From assembly GCF_014384995.1 (NCBI RefSeq), contig NZ_JACRSY010000001.1, positions 186,001-250,000 of the forward strand: a stretch of DNA of 64,000 nt, in the 5' to 3' direction. The stretch is from Zhenhengia yiwuensis. Its GTDB lineage: Bacteria; Bacillota; Clostridia; Lachnospirales; Cellulosilyticaceae. Every line of letters begins with the position of its first letter. Position 1 is the stretch's first letter. The translations under genes and the position numbers were made by a program. The notes beneath the pieces were generated by a model. It was not told the DNA's origin and did not search any database. It saw only the letters and a program-made list of their open reading frames with translations. Below are positions 16,747-25,031 of the stretch, one piece after another.

Positions 16747-18954
16747 ATGGAACAATTCAATCTAATCGGTCAGGATAAGAGACAAGCTCTCTTAAATGGC
16801 GAATCTAAAAATCCTCATCAATTACTTGGTTTACATGAATATACAATAGATGAAAAAATGAAACTAACAGTATGTATTTATAGACCAGATGCTAAAAGTA
16901 TAAGTATTGCACCAGTAGGGGATAAGCAAAAAAAATATAAATTAATGCCAGTTGGTGAAGGATTATTTTTTTGTGTACTGCAACGTAGAAAACATAGATT
17001 CATTTATAGGGTATTTTGCGAAGATGAACAGGGAAATAAATGGGATTATATTGACCCCTACCAATTTGAAAGCTTTTTATCAGGGGAAGATTTAAGACTT
17101 TTTGAAGTAGGGAAGCATTATACACTTTATGAAAAGCTAGGGGCACATTTTACTACATTAGGAGGGGTAAAAGGCGTTTCTTTTGCAGTATGGGCGCCTA
17201 ATGCCAAACGTGTGAGTGTAGTAGGAGACTTTAATCTATGGGATGGTAGAAGACATAGTATGAGATGTCTAGGGACAAATGGTATTTGGGAAATCTTTAT
17301 ACCAGAGATTGAAGTAGATAGCTGCTATAAATATGAAATTAAAACACAGGATGACACACTTCTTTATAAAGCAGATCCCTATGCTACAAGAAGTGAGCTA
17401 AGACCTCATACAGCCTCTAGGGTTTATACGCAGGATAGTTATAAATGGCATGATAAAAAGTGGTTAGAAAGTAGAATGAAAAAAGAATGGCATAGGTCCC
17501 CTATGTCTATTTATGAGTTACATATAGGTTCATGGAAAATGCATGCTGATGGAAACTTTTATACTTATAGAGAGCTTGCAGATGAGTTAGCGGATTATAT
17601 TAAGGAAATGGGCTATACCCATATAGAACTATTAGGCATTTTAGAGCATCCTTTTGATGGATCATGGGGTTATCAGGTAACAGGTTACTTTGCACCAACG
17701 AGTAGATATGGTACACCTGATGATTTTAAATACCTTATAGATAAAATGCATCGTAATAAAATAGGTGTTATTTTAGACTGGGTACCTGCACATTTTCCTA
17801 AGGATGCATTTGGACTTGAAAAATTCGATGGGACGGCACTGTATGAACATTTTTTACCTGAACAGGCTAATCATCCACAGTGGGGCACGTTAATTTTTAA
17901 TTATGGAAGAAAGGAAGTATGTTTATTCCTTATCAATAGTGCACTTTCATGGTTTAGTCAATATCATATTGATGGGCTTAGGGTAGATGCTGTAGCTTCT
18001 ATGCTTTATTTAGATTTTGGAAGAGAAGGTGGAAATTATATTCCAAACCGTAATGGAGGCAGGGAAAACCTAGAAGCCATTGCGTTTTTAAAGCAGCTTA
18101 ATACGGTAGTTTATGAAAAGTTCCAAGGTATTATGATGATTGCGGAAGAGTCTACCGATTGGGCTGGTGTCACACATCCTGTAGATCAGGGAGGACTTGG
18201 ATTCGGATTTAAATGGAATATGGGATGGATGAATGATTACCTTAAATACATGGGGATGGATCCTCTTTTTAGAAAGTATGAGCATAATAAAATTACATTT
18301 AGTTTAATGTATGCTTTTAGTGAAAATTTCATTTTACCTTTATCTCATGATGAAGTTGTACATGGTAAGAGCCCGATGATTTATAAAATGCCAGGCGATG
18401 AGTGGAAGAAGTTTGCCAACTTACGTGTATGCTATGGTTATATGTTTACACATCCAGGTAAGAAAATGCTCTTTATGGGAAATGACTTTGCTCAAACTAA
18501 TGAATGGACAGAAAAAGAAGAACTTAAATGGGGGCTTTTACAGTATGAACCACATAGACGGATGCAACGTTTTGTAAAAGACTTAAATACTTTCTATAAA
18601 GAACAAAAGAGCTTATGGCAGTTAGATGATACCTATGATGGGTTTGAGTGGATTGACTGCGATAATAGGGACCAAAGTATAGTCTCTTTTATACGTAAAG
18701 GGAAAAAAGAAGAAGATTATTTAGTTGTTGTAGTCAACTTTACACCTGAAGTAAGGCATAGTTATAGGATTGGTGTGCCAGAGAGAGGTACTTATAAAGA
18801 AATACTCAATAGTGACCATCCTATTTATGGAGGAAGTGGCGTTTTAAATACTCATGTAGTAGCGGTAGATGCACCATGGCACAATCAAAGTCAGCATATT
18901 GTAATAGAAATCCCACCTCTTGCAATAACTGTATTAAAAAAAGAAAAAAACTAA
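16747..18954 (+). CDS. glgB: 1,4-alpha-glucan branching enzyme
   Basis: 735 residues, the length of bacterial GlgB with an extra N-terminal carbohydrate-binding domain (CBM48-like modules at ~20-110 and ~130-230). The GH13 barrel holds nucleophile Asp414 (GLRVDAVASMLY), the acid Glu467 (MMIAEEST) and LSHDEVVHGKSP. It makes alpha-1,6 branches in glycogen. RBS AAGGGGG. No other glg gene is adjacent, so it is a stand-alone glgB. No terminator is visible right after it, so transcription may continue into the next gene. Confidence 0.95.
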   Translation: MEQFNLIGQDKRQALLNGESKNPHQLLGLHEYTIDEKMKLTVCIYRPDAKSISIAPVGDKQKKYKLMPVGEGLFFCVLQRRKHRFIYRVFCEDEQGNKWDYIDPYQFESFLSGEDLRLFEVGKHYTLYEKLGAHFTTLGGVKGVSFAVWAPNAKRVSVVGDFNLWDGRRHSMRCLGTNGIWEIFIPEIEVDSCYKYEIKTQDDTLLYKADPYATRSELRPHTASRVYTQDSYKWHDKKWLESRMKKEWHRSPMSIYELHIGSWKMHADGNFYTYRELADELADYIKEMGYTHIELLGILEHPFDGSWGYQVTGYFAPTSRYGTPDDFKYLIDKMHRNKIGVILDWVPAHFPKDAFGLEKFDGTALYEHFLPEQANHPQWGTLIFNYGRKEVCLFLINSALSWFSQYHIDGLRVDAVASMLYLDFGREGGNYIPNRNGGRENLEAIAFLKQLNTVVYEKFQGIMMIAEESTDWAGVTHPVDQGGLGFGFKWNMGWMNDYLKYMGMDPLFRKYEHNKITFSLMYAFSENFILPLSHDEVVHGKSPMIYKMPGDEWKKFANLRVCYGYMFTHPGKKMLFMGNDFAQTNEWTEKEELKWGLLQYEPHRRMQRFVKDLNTFYKEQKSLWQLDDTYDGFEWIDCDNRDQSIVSFIRKGKKEEDYLVVVVNFTPEVRHSYRIGVPERGTYKEILNSDHPIYGGSGVLNTHVVAVDAPWHNQSQHIVIEIPPLAITVLKKEKN

Positions 18955-19073
18955 AGAAGGAGACTTTTTCATTATAAATGGGAATTCGGAGGGGGATAAT
19001 GGGAGGTAAAAGTATCAGTGATTTATACATGGAGTTCTAGGAAGGTAGTTTCTCTATAAAGGTTCTTAAGAAT

Positions 19074-19127
19074 ACTCCTTTATTTGTTTAATTATTAGAA
19101 AGTATGTAAATAATTAAATAAAGGAGT
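19074..19127 (+). promoter_or_regulatory. Hairpin that sequesters the ribosome binding site of the next gene
   Basis: ACTCCTTTATTT (19074-19085) pairs perfectly with AAATAAAGGAGT (19116-19127); a second 7-bp stem AATTATT/AATAATT (19090-19096 with 19109-19115) stacks on it after a 4-base bulge. The AAAGGAG ribosome binding site (19120-19126) is fully inside the stem. There is no U-run after it, so it is not a terminator. It should block translation unless opened. Confidence 0.7.
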
Positions 19128-19133
19128 GAGTCG

Positions 19134-19670
19134 ATGCAAGGATTAAGGATACAACAGGATCCAGCTTATCATCAACTAACCATTACTCATATAGGTACAG
19201 AAGAAGTATTACAAACTTTATATGATACAGAACTGGGACAATTTTATCACTGGCTTAGGTTTTACAATGAACCACTTGATTATATAGAAGTGCCTTTTAA
19301 TGAAGCTTATATCGAAATTATCTATGTTTTAAAACCAAAGGTGCTGATTGTTATTAATAAAGAAACGGTTTATCAGTTTCTGACTAGACTGTTTGGCAAG
19401 GATGCTTTATATTGTATGGAAGAAGTAGCAGCAACGTTTGTGCAAGGTAGTGATTTAGGATTCAGTTATGATATAAAGGATTTTCTTGTAAAATTTTATA
19501 ATGCATCTACAAGAGGAGAGGCACTCCAAGTTTATAATAGGTGGCAGGAACTTATTCCACTTAATAATGAAGGCCTTTATAAAGTATTAGAGATTATAGA
19601 ATATTATCTAGATGAGATTTTAAACTATTTTGATTTAAGAACAAAAAAACGAGAGAAAGTTATGGGATAA
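19134..19670 (+). CDS. Unknown protein, C-terminal part faintly like ISL3-type transposase ends
   Basis: 178 residues. The N-terminal ~90 residues are not recognised. The C-terminal part has a helical layout (KFYNASTRGEALQVYNRW ... YYLDEILNYFDLRTKK) that reminds me of the segment preceding the last catalytic acid of ISL3-family transposases (…W..EILNYF…), but the following TNGFxEGxNNKIK motif is missing and no inverted repeats are seen. It may be a domesticated remnant or unrelated. Its ribosome binding site is locked in a hairpin and its last codons lie in the downstream terminator. Confidence 0.6.
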   Translation: MQGLRIQQDPAYHQLTITHIGTEEVLQTLYDTELGQFYHWLRFYNEPLDYIEVPFNEAYIEIIYVLKPKVLIVINKETVYQFLTRLFGKDALYCMEEVAATFVQGSDLGFSYDIKDFLVKFYNASTRGEALQVYNRWQELIPLNNEGLYKVLEIIEYYLDEILNYFDLRTKKREKVMG

Positions 19671-19686
19671 CTTTCTCTCGTTTTTT
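19643..19686 (+). terminator. Bidirectional terminator between the unknown gene and argH
   Basis: A ~20-bp perfect stem with the 3-base loop GGG (19664-19666), A-rich on the left and T-rich on the right, so it works for both strands. It overlaps the last codons and stop of the + strand gene. Confidence 0.92.
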
Positions 19687-19692
19687 ATGCAC

Positions 19693-21072
19693 TCATTTTG
19701 ATTGTTCTAAAAAAGCATGAGCGGCTTTTAAATGGTCTAAGACAGCTTCTTTACTTGGCCCACCTTTAACACGTCTTTCATTAACGCAAGTTGTAAGACG
19801 GATAGCCTCATAAATATCTTCTTCAAAAATTGGATGAATAGCCTTATAAGCTTCTAAAGAAAGATTTTCAAGGTCAGTACTATGCGTAACACAATGAAGG
19901 ACAAGTTTACCAATAACCTCATGGGCATCACGGAAAGCCAATCCTTTCTTCACAAGATAATCGGCTGCATCAGTAGCATTGGTAAAGCCACCTGAAGCTG
20001 CCTTATACATAGCTTCCTTACATACAGTCATAGTTTGAAGCATAGCTGTAAAGATAGGGAGACACATTTTAATCGTATCTATAGCATCAAAAGTGCGTTC
20101 CTTATCTTCTTGCATATCTTTGTTATAAGCAAGAGGCAGGGATTTCATAGTGGATAAAAGACCTATTAAATCGCCATACACACGGCCGCATTTGCCACGT
20201 ACAAGCTCGGCGATATCAGGGTTTTTCTTCTGAGGCATAATAGAGCTACCTGTACTGTAAGCATCATCAAGTTCAATAAAGTGGAATTCATGACTACTCC
20301 AAAGGATAATTTCTTCACTGAAGCGGCTTAAGTGCATCATCATAGTACTTAAATTAGATAAGAGGTCTATACAGAAGTCTCGGTCTGATACACCATCTAT
20401 ACTATTAGCACAGACTTCTTTAAAGCCAAGTGCATCTGCAACAGCTTGGCGGTCTAAAGGGTAAGTGGTAGTAGCGAGTGCACCACTTCCAAGAGGCAGG
20501 CTACTTGTCATCTCATAAGTAAACTCTAATTTTTTATAATCACGCTTAAACATTTCAAAGTAAGCCATTAAGTGATGGGCAAAAGTAATAGGCTGTGCAC
20601 GCTGAAGATGTGTATAGCCTGGCATAATAGTTTCAGTATGCTCATTGGCTATATCTGTAATAACGCTCATAAGGTGGTGAAGCATATCTTTAATAGCTAA
20701 AATTTCTTCCATGACATAAAGACGCATATCAAGAGCTACTTGATCATTACGGCTTCTACCTGTATGCATTTTCTTGGCTACATCACCAATACGATGAATA
20801 AGAAGTGTTTCAATATTCATATGAATATCTTCAGCCTTAACATTAAATTCTACATAGCCTTCTTCTATATCTTGAAGGAGACTAAGAAGGCCTTCTTTGA
20901 TCGTAACAGCTTCTTCCTCTTTAATAATGTTTTGTTTGCCAAGCATCATAACATGAGCGATGCTTCCTAAAATATCTTGCTTATAGAGCCTTGCATCAAA
21001 AGAGATAGAGGAGTTAAAATGATCCGTTAAAGCATCTGTATCTTTTGCAAAGCGCCCTCCCCAAAGTTTCAT
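19693..21072 (-). CDS. argH: Argininosuccinate lyase
   Basis: 459 residues, the normal ArgH length. It starts MKLWGGRFAKDTDALTD as in other ArgH proteins; the fumarase/ASL signature GSSIMPQKKNPD and the HTGRSRNDQ motif are present. It splits argininosuccinate into arginine and fumarate. The start at 21072 has AGGAGG upstream; the frame stays open a further 117 bases but that part overlaps argG and is not conserved in type. It follows argG by 13 bases, one operon. Confidence 0.96.
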   Translation of the reverse strand: MKLWGGRFAKDTDALTDHFNSSISFDARLYKQDILGSIAHVMMLGKQNIIKEEEAVTIKEGLLSLLQDIEEGYVEFNVKAEDIHMNIETLLIHRIGDVAKKMHTGRSRNDQVALDMRLYVMEEILAIKDMLHHLMSVITDIANEHTETIMPGYTHLQRAQPITFAHHLMAYFEMFKRDYKKLEFTYEMTSSLPLGSGALATTTYPLDRQAVADALGFKEVCANSIDGVSDRDFCIDLLSNLSTMMMHLSRFSEEIILWSSHEFHFIELDDAYSTGSSIMPQKKNPDIAELVRGKCGRVYGDLIGLLSTMKSLPLAYNKDMQEDKERTFDAIDTIKMCLPIFTAMLQTMTVCKEAMYKAASGGFTNATDAADYLVKKGLAFRDAHEVIGKLVLHCVTHSTDLENLSLEAYKAIHPIFEEDIYEAIRLTTCVNERRVKGGPSKEAVLDHLKAAHAFLEQSK

Positions 21073-21085
21073 AAGTTCTATCCTC

Positions 21086-22300
21086 CTAGTTGTCTTCTTG
21101 ATGAGCGGCCTCCATAAGTGCACGCACTTTAAGTGGAAGTCCATAAAGATTAATAAAGCCTGTTGCATCATGGTGATTATAAAGATCACCAGTTGTGAAA
21201 CTTGCTAAGTTCTCGCTATAAAGTGAGTAAGGAGAAGAAGCACCTTGAGGAATAATATTTCCTTTATAAAGTTTAAGTTTCACTTCACCTGTTACGACTT
21301 TTTGGGTGCTTGTAACAAAAGCACCTAAAGCTTCACGAAGTGGTGTAAACCATTTGCCATTATAAATAAGGTCTGCGTATTGAAGCGCAACTTCTTGTTT
21401 ATAACGGTAAGTTTCACGGTCAAGTGTAAGGTGTTCAAGTTCATCATGTGCTTTATAAAGAATAGTGCCACCTGGTGTTTCATAAACACCGCGAGATTTC
21501 ATACCTACAACGCGGTTTTCTACAATATCTTCAATACCGATACCATTTGCTCCCCCGAGCTCATTAAGTTTTTCAAGAAGAAGAGAAGGTCTTGTTTCGA
21601 CGCCGTTTAAATGTGTTGGTACACCGTTTTTAAAAGTAAGAGTGATAAAAGTTGGTTCATCTGGCGCTTGTTCTGGAGAAACACCTAGTTTAAGAAGTTT
21701 TTCATAGTGAGGTGCATTCCAAGGGTCCTCTAAGTCAAGCCCTTCATGAGAGATATGCCACATGTTACGATCACGGCTATAACTGTCTTCTTTCTTCATA
21801 GGAACTTCAAGGCCACGTTCTTCAAGATAGGCGATTTCTTCTTCGCGTGAAGAAATATCCCAGATACGCCATGGTGCAATAACTTTAAGGTGAGGCGCAA
21901 GTGCTGCAATACCTAATTCAAAACGAATTTGGTCATTGCCTTTACCTGTACAGCCGTGGCAAATAGCTACAGCCTTTTCTTTTAATGCAATTTTTACAAG
22001 TGTTTTGGCGATAACAGCACGTGCAATAGAAGTACCTAAATAATATTTAGATTCATAGATAGCACCAGATTGAATCATTGGAAATACATATTCCTCCATA
22101 AATTCATCTTTCACATCTTCTACGTAAACTTTACTTACTCCCATTTTTAGTGCACGTTCACGAAGGCCTACAAGTTCTGCATCCTGCCCTACATTAATAC
22201 ATACAGCAATAACCTCATAGTCATAGTTTTCCTTAAGCCATGGAATAAGGACGGATGTATCTAAACCACCTGAATAAGCTAAAACCACTTTTTCTTTCAT
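21086..22300 (-). CDS. argG: Argininosuccinate synthase
   Basis: 404 residues, full length. The ATP pyrophosphatase P-loop VVLAYSGGLDTSV is at residues 4-16, and the DQIRFELG and YSRDRNMWHISHEG motifs are present. It joins citrulline and aspartate to argininosuccinate in cytosolic arginine synthesis. The start has GGGGGTA upstream. First gene of argGH; its promoter is overlapped by an ARG-box-like palindrome, so arginine repression through ArgR/AhrC is likely. Confidence 0.96.
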   Translation of the reverse strand: MKEKVVLAYSGGLDTSVLIPWLKENYDYEVIAVCINVGQDAELVGLRERALKMGVSKVYVEDVKDEFMEEYVFPMIQSGAIYESKYYLGTSIARAVIAKTLVKIALKEKAVAICHGCTGKGNDQIRFELGIAALAPHLKVIAPWRIWDISSREEEIAYLEERGLEVPMKKEDSYSRDRNMWHISHEGLDLEDPWNAPHYEKLLKLGVSPEQAPDEPTFITLTFKNGVPTHLNGVETRPSLLLEKLNELGGANGIGIEDIVENRVVGMKSRGVYETPGGTILYKAHDELEHLTLDRETYRYKQEVALQYADLIYNGKWFTPLREALGAFVTSTQKVVTGEVKLKLYKGNIIPQGASSPYSLYSENLASFTTGDLYNHHDATGFINLYGLPLKVRALMEAAHQEDN

Positions 22301-22346
22301 AATGAATACCCCCTATAGTAATATAAAATAATATATATGATTATTT

Positions 22347-22381
22347 ATGTATAATTATACATTAAAAAAATTAAATTTCAA
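22347..22381 (-). promoter_or_regulatory. argGH promoter with overlapping ARG-box-like operator
   Basis: On the minus strand TTGAAA (22381-22376), a 16-base spacer and TATAAT (22359-22354). The -10 lies inside the perfect 16-bp palindrome ATGTATAATTATACAT (22347-22362), which fits the ArgR half-site pattern TGnATwwwwATnCA. Binding would block RNA polymerase. Confidence 0.65.
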
Positions 22382-22494
22382 GTATTATTTTTATTAACAT
22401 TCAAATTATAATTTCTACATATGATTCGCTTATGATATATAGTATAATGATACTATCACTTCACAGTAAGAAGAATGACTAGGAGGTTTTTAAA

Positions 22495-23247
22495 GTGAAA
22501 CTATTTGATTTAGACGGGCCAGTATACCGTATAGGAACGGAAATTGCTGATCTGCTCATTTTAACGTTTTACTGGATTGTGTGTAGTTTACCTATTATTT
22601 CAATAGGAGCATCTACAACAGCAGTTTTTTATGTGTATGGGAAAAAGGTAAGAGGTGAAGATGTCTATGTAACAAAAGACTTTTTTAAAAGTTTCAAAGA
22701 AAACTTTAAGGTCTCTATTCCAATTACGCTAGGAATAGGTGTTTTATGGCTTTCATGCTTTTTATACCGTATGATTTTAGTGGCTTATAATGGACAAGTT
22801 TCATTCCTGTTTACAGGATTTGCACTTTTCTTAGTGCTTGAAACATCCATATTAACACTTTATGTGTTTGCCATCTTGTCACGTTTCCATATGAAAGGTT
22901 TTAGCATCTTTTTAACAGGCTTTGTTTTTGCACATAAACATCTTGCATCAAGTCTTATTATGGTAGGTATTGCACTTTTAGTTCAGGTAGCAAGTATTGC
23001 ATTTCCTATGATGCTTTTAATTACACCTGTATTAACAATGGCACTTTGTTCTTTCTTCATTCAAAAGAACTTCACACTTCATATTAAAGCTGCAGAAGAA
23101 GCTGCAAAACGTAGTGAGGATTCAGCAAATGAAGAAGACGATGAAGAAGATGATGAGTATGAAGATGAAGAAGATGATGATGAGTATGAAGAAGATGAAT
23201 CAAATACTGAAGAAGATGAAGATAAATCTTTCCTAAAATATATCTAA
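22495..23247 (+). CDS. DUF624 (YesL-like) membrane protein with acidic C-terminal tail
   Basis: 250 residues, GTG start with AGGAGG 8 bases upstream. The start (LFDLDGPVYRIGTEIADLLILTFYWIVCSLPIISIGASTTA) is the hallmark of DUF624/YesL proteins, followed by about five membrane helices. The last ~40 residues are a run of Asp and Glu with a few Tyr, ending in KSFLKYI; such tails are not usual in YesL. Function unknown; YesL-type proteins often sit near sugar transporters, but here the neighbours are argGH and a sulfhydrylase. TATAAT at 22443-22448 may be its -10. Confidence 0.85.
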   Translation: MKLFDLDGPVYRIGTEIADLLILTFYWIVCSLPIISIGASTTAVFYVYGKKVRGEDVYVTKDFFKSFKENFKVSIPITLGIGVLWLSCFLYRMILVAYNGQVSFLFTGFALFLVLETSILTLYVFAILSRFHMKGFSIFLTGFVFAHKHLASSLIMVGIALLVQVASIAFPMMLLITPVLTMALCSFFIQKNFTLHIKAAEEAAKRSEDSANEEDDEEDDEYEDEEDDDEYEEDESNTEEDEDKSFLKYI

Positions 23248-23281
23248 GTAGAGTTTGATACAAAAGAAAAGGGGAATAAAA

Positions 23282-24562
23282 ATGGAACATAACTGGAGAA
23301 TTGAAACTAAACTTATACAAGAAGGATACAAACCAGGCAACGGGGAGCCTAGAGTACTTCCTATCTACCAAAGCACAACTTATAAATATGATTCAACTGA
23401 GCATGTTGCAAAGCTTTTTGACCTTGAAGTACCAGGTCATATGTATTCTAGAATCAGTAATCCCACAGTAGAAGCGCTTGAAAATAAAATTGCAGCTTTA
23501 GAAGGTGGTGTAGGAGCCTTATGTACATCATCAGGCCAATCAGCATCTATGGTAGCAATGCTTAATTTATGTGAAGCAGGGGACCATTTTATTGCCCTTA
23601 ATACTATTTACGGCGGTACATATAACTTATTTGCTATTACTTTTAAGAAATTAGGAGTAGAGGTAAGCTTTGTATCTCCCGATGCCACAAAAGAAGAGGT
23701 AGAAAAACTTATTAAACCAAATACAAAAGCTATTTTTGGAGAGACAATTGCTAATCCAGCTTTAGTGGTATTAGATATTGCTTACTGGTCAGAAATTGCA
23801 CATAGTTATGGTATACCTCTTGTAGTAGATAATACTTTTGCAACACCATACTTATGTAGACCGTTCGAACATGGGGCAGACATAGTAACTCATTCTACTA
23901 CAAAATATATGGATGGGCATGCTACGAGTGTTGGTGGTGTTATTGTAGATAGTGGCAAGTTCGATTATACAAATGGCAAATTTAAAGGTTTTACAGAGCC
24001 AGATGATTCTTACCATGGTTTAACTTATACAAAAGCTTTTGGCAATGCTGCATATATTACAAAAGCTAGGGTACAATTTATAAGAGATATGGGAAATTGT
24101 ATGAGTCCTCAAAATGCATTCCTCACTCATTTAGGTCTTGAAACCTTACATTTACGTATGGAAAGACATAGTGAAAATGCCTTAAAGGTAGCACAGTTCC
24201 TTAAAAATCATCCGAAAGTTGAAAGTGTAAGCTATCCACTTTTAGAAGGGGATAGTCAGTATGAAAAAGCTAAAAAATATTTACCTGAAGGGGCAAGTGG
24301 TGTTATTTCTTTTAGTATTAAAGGAAGTCGTGAAGATGCTGTAGCATTTATGGACCATTTAAAACTTGCAGCCATTGTTGTTCATGTAGCAGACGCAAGA
24401 ACAGCTGTACTTCACCCTGCAAGCTCTACACATAGACAAATGAGTGATAAAGAGTTAGAAGCAGCTGGTATTAGTCCAACTATGATACGTTTAAGTATTG
24501 GAATTGAAAATGTATTAGATATCATTGAAGATTTAGAAGAAGCCTTTACATATTCAAACTAA
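23282..24562 (+). CDS. O-acetylhomoserine sulfhydrylase (aminocarboxypropyltransferase)
   Basis: 426 residues of the Cys/Met-metabolism PLP family, MetY branch by length and by the start RIETKLIQEGYKPGNGEPRVLPIYQSTTY. The PLP lysine is in HSTTKYMDGHATSVGG; other contacts are SSGQSAS and VVDNTFATPY. It makes homocysteine from O-acetylhomoserine and sulfide; methionine gamma-lyase activity cannot be excluded. ATG 23282 has AAGGGGA upstream; an upstream in-frame start (23255) lacks one. No SAM or T-box leader is visible before it. Confidence 0.9.
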   Translation: MEHNWRIETKLIQEGYKPGNGEPRVLPIYQSTTYKYDSTEHVAKLFDLEVPGHMYSRISNPTVEALENKIAALEGGVGALCTSSGQSASMVAMLNLCEAGDHFIALNTIYGGTYNLFAITFKKLGVEVSFVSPDATKEEVEKLIKPNTKAIFGETIANPALVVLDIAYWSEIAHSYGIPLVVDNTFATPYLCRPFEHGADIVTHSTTKYMDGHATSVGGVIVDSGKFDYTNGKFKGFTEPDDSYHGLTYTKAFGNAAYITKARVQFIRDMGNCMSPQNAFLTHLGLETLHLRMERHSENALKVAQFLKNHPKVESVSYPLLEGDSQYEKAKKYLPEGASGVISFSIKGSREDAVAFMDHLKLAAIVVHVADARTAVLHPASSTHRQMSDKELEAAGISPTMIRLSIGIENVLDIIEDLEEAFTYSN

Positions 24563-24616
24563 ATTCACATTCTTTAGGTATAATGGCATTATTTCTAAAT
24601 AGAAAGGATCCGTCAA

Positions 24617-24955
24617 ATGGTTGTTTTTGATTTTATATTAGATATTTTTCTTATTATGATGTTAATCAGTTTATTTAACTTAGTACGCTATACGCTTAAG
24701 ATAAGAAAAATTATGAAAATGCATAAAGATAATCCAAATATCAAAGGCATCTCCATTGTGAATGGAGAGATTAAAATTATAGAAAATGTGCCAAACCTAT
24801 CTGAAGTAGGCACTGAAGAAAAGGCAAAAGATTTAGTAACAGACCCTATATGCGGCAAAGAAATTCTTAAGCAAGATGCTTATCGCATTGTAAAAGATGG
24901 CGTAGAATATTTCTTCTGTAGTTGGGAATGTAGAGAAAAATTTTTAGCACATTAA
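24617..24955 (+). CDS. Membrane-anchored protein with TRASH/YHS-like metal-binding motif
   Basis: 112 residues: one N-terminal membrane helix (FDFILDIFLIMMLISLFNLV), a basic segment, a short middle, then a C-terminal DPICGKEILK...VEYFFCSWECREKF motif. The Cys spacing (C...C-x3-C) resembles TRASH/YHS metal-binding units found near copper or heavy-metal systems. No metal transporter gene is adjacent, so the role is open. RBS GAAAGGA; a terminator follows at once. Confidence 0.75.
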   Translation: MVVFDFILDIFLIMMLISLFNLVRYTLKIRKIMKMHKDNPNIKGISIVNGEIKIIENVPNLSEVGTEEKAKDLVTDPICGKEILKQDAYRIVKDGVEYFFCSWECREKFLAH

Positions 24956-24984
24956 ACACTTGTTTAAAACAAGTGTTTTTTTTT
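24956..24984 (+). terminator. Rho-independent terminator
   Basis: ACACTTGTTT/AAACAAGTGT stem directly after the stop codon, followed by T9. Confidence 0.92.
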
Positions 24985-25031
24985 GCCTAAAGACACATAC
25001 TAAAACATAATGTGAAAAAAGAGGCGACAAT

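Noticed and set aside
19074..19127. Terminator of glgB
   Set aside because: No U-run after the stem and it contains the ribosome binding site of the next gene.
21073..21189. 39-residue N-terminal extension of ArgH
   Set aside because: Overlaps argG and lacks a ribosome binding site; MKLWGGRF is the normal ArgH start.
22301..22494. Long leader or T-box before argG
   Set aside because: The region is AT-rich with no T-box motif (TGGnACC-like); a promoter and palindrome explain it.
23248..23281. SAM riboswitch or T-box before the O-acetylhomoserine sulfhydrylase
   Set aside because: The gap is 34 bases and holds only the ribosome binding site.
23084..23371. Minus-strand frame rich in Leu and His opposite the DUF624 tail
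   Set aside because: Artefact of the GAT/GAA-rich tail read in antisense; overlaps two convincing + strand genes.
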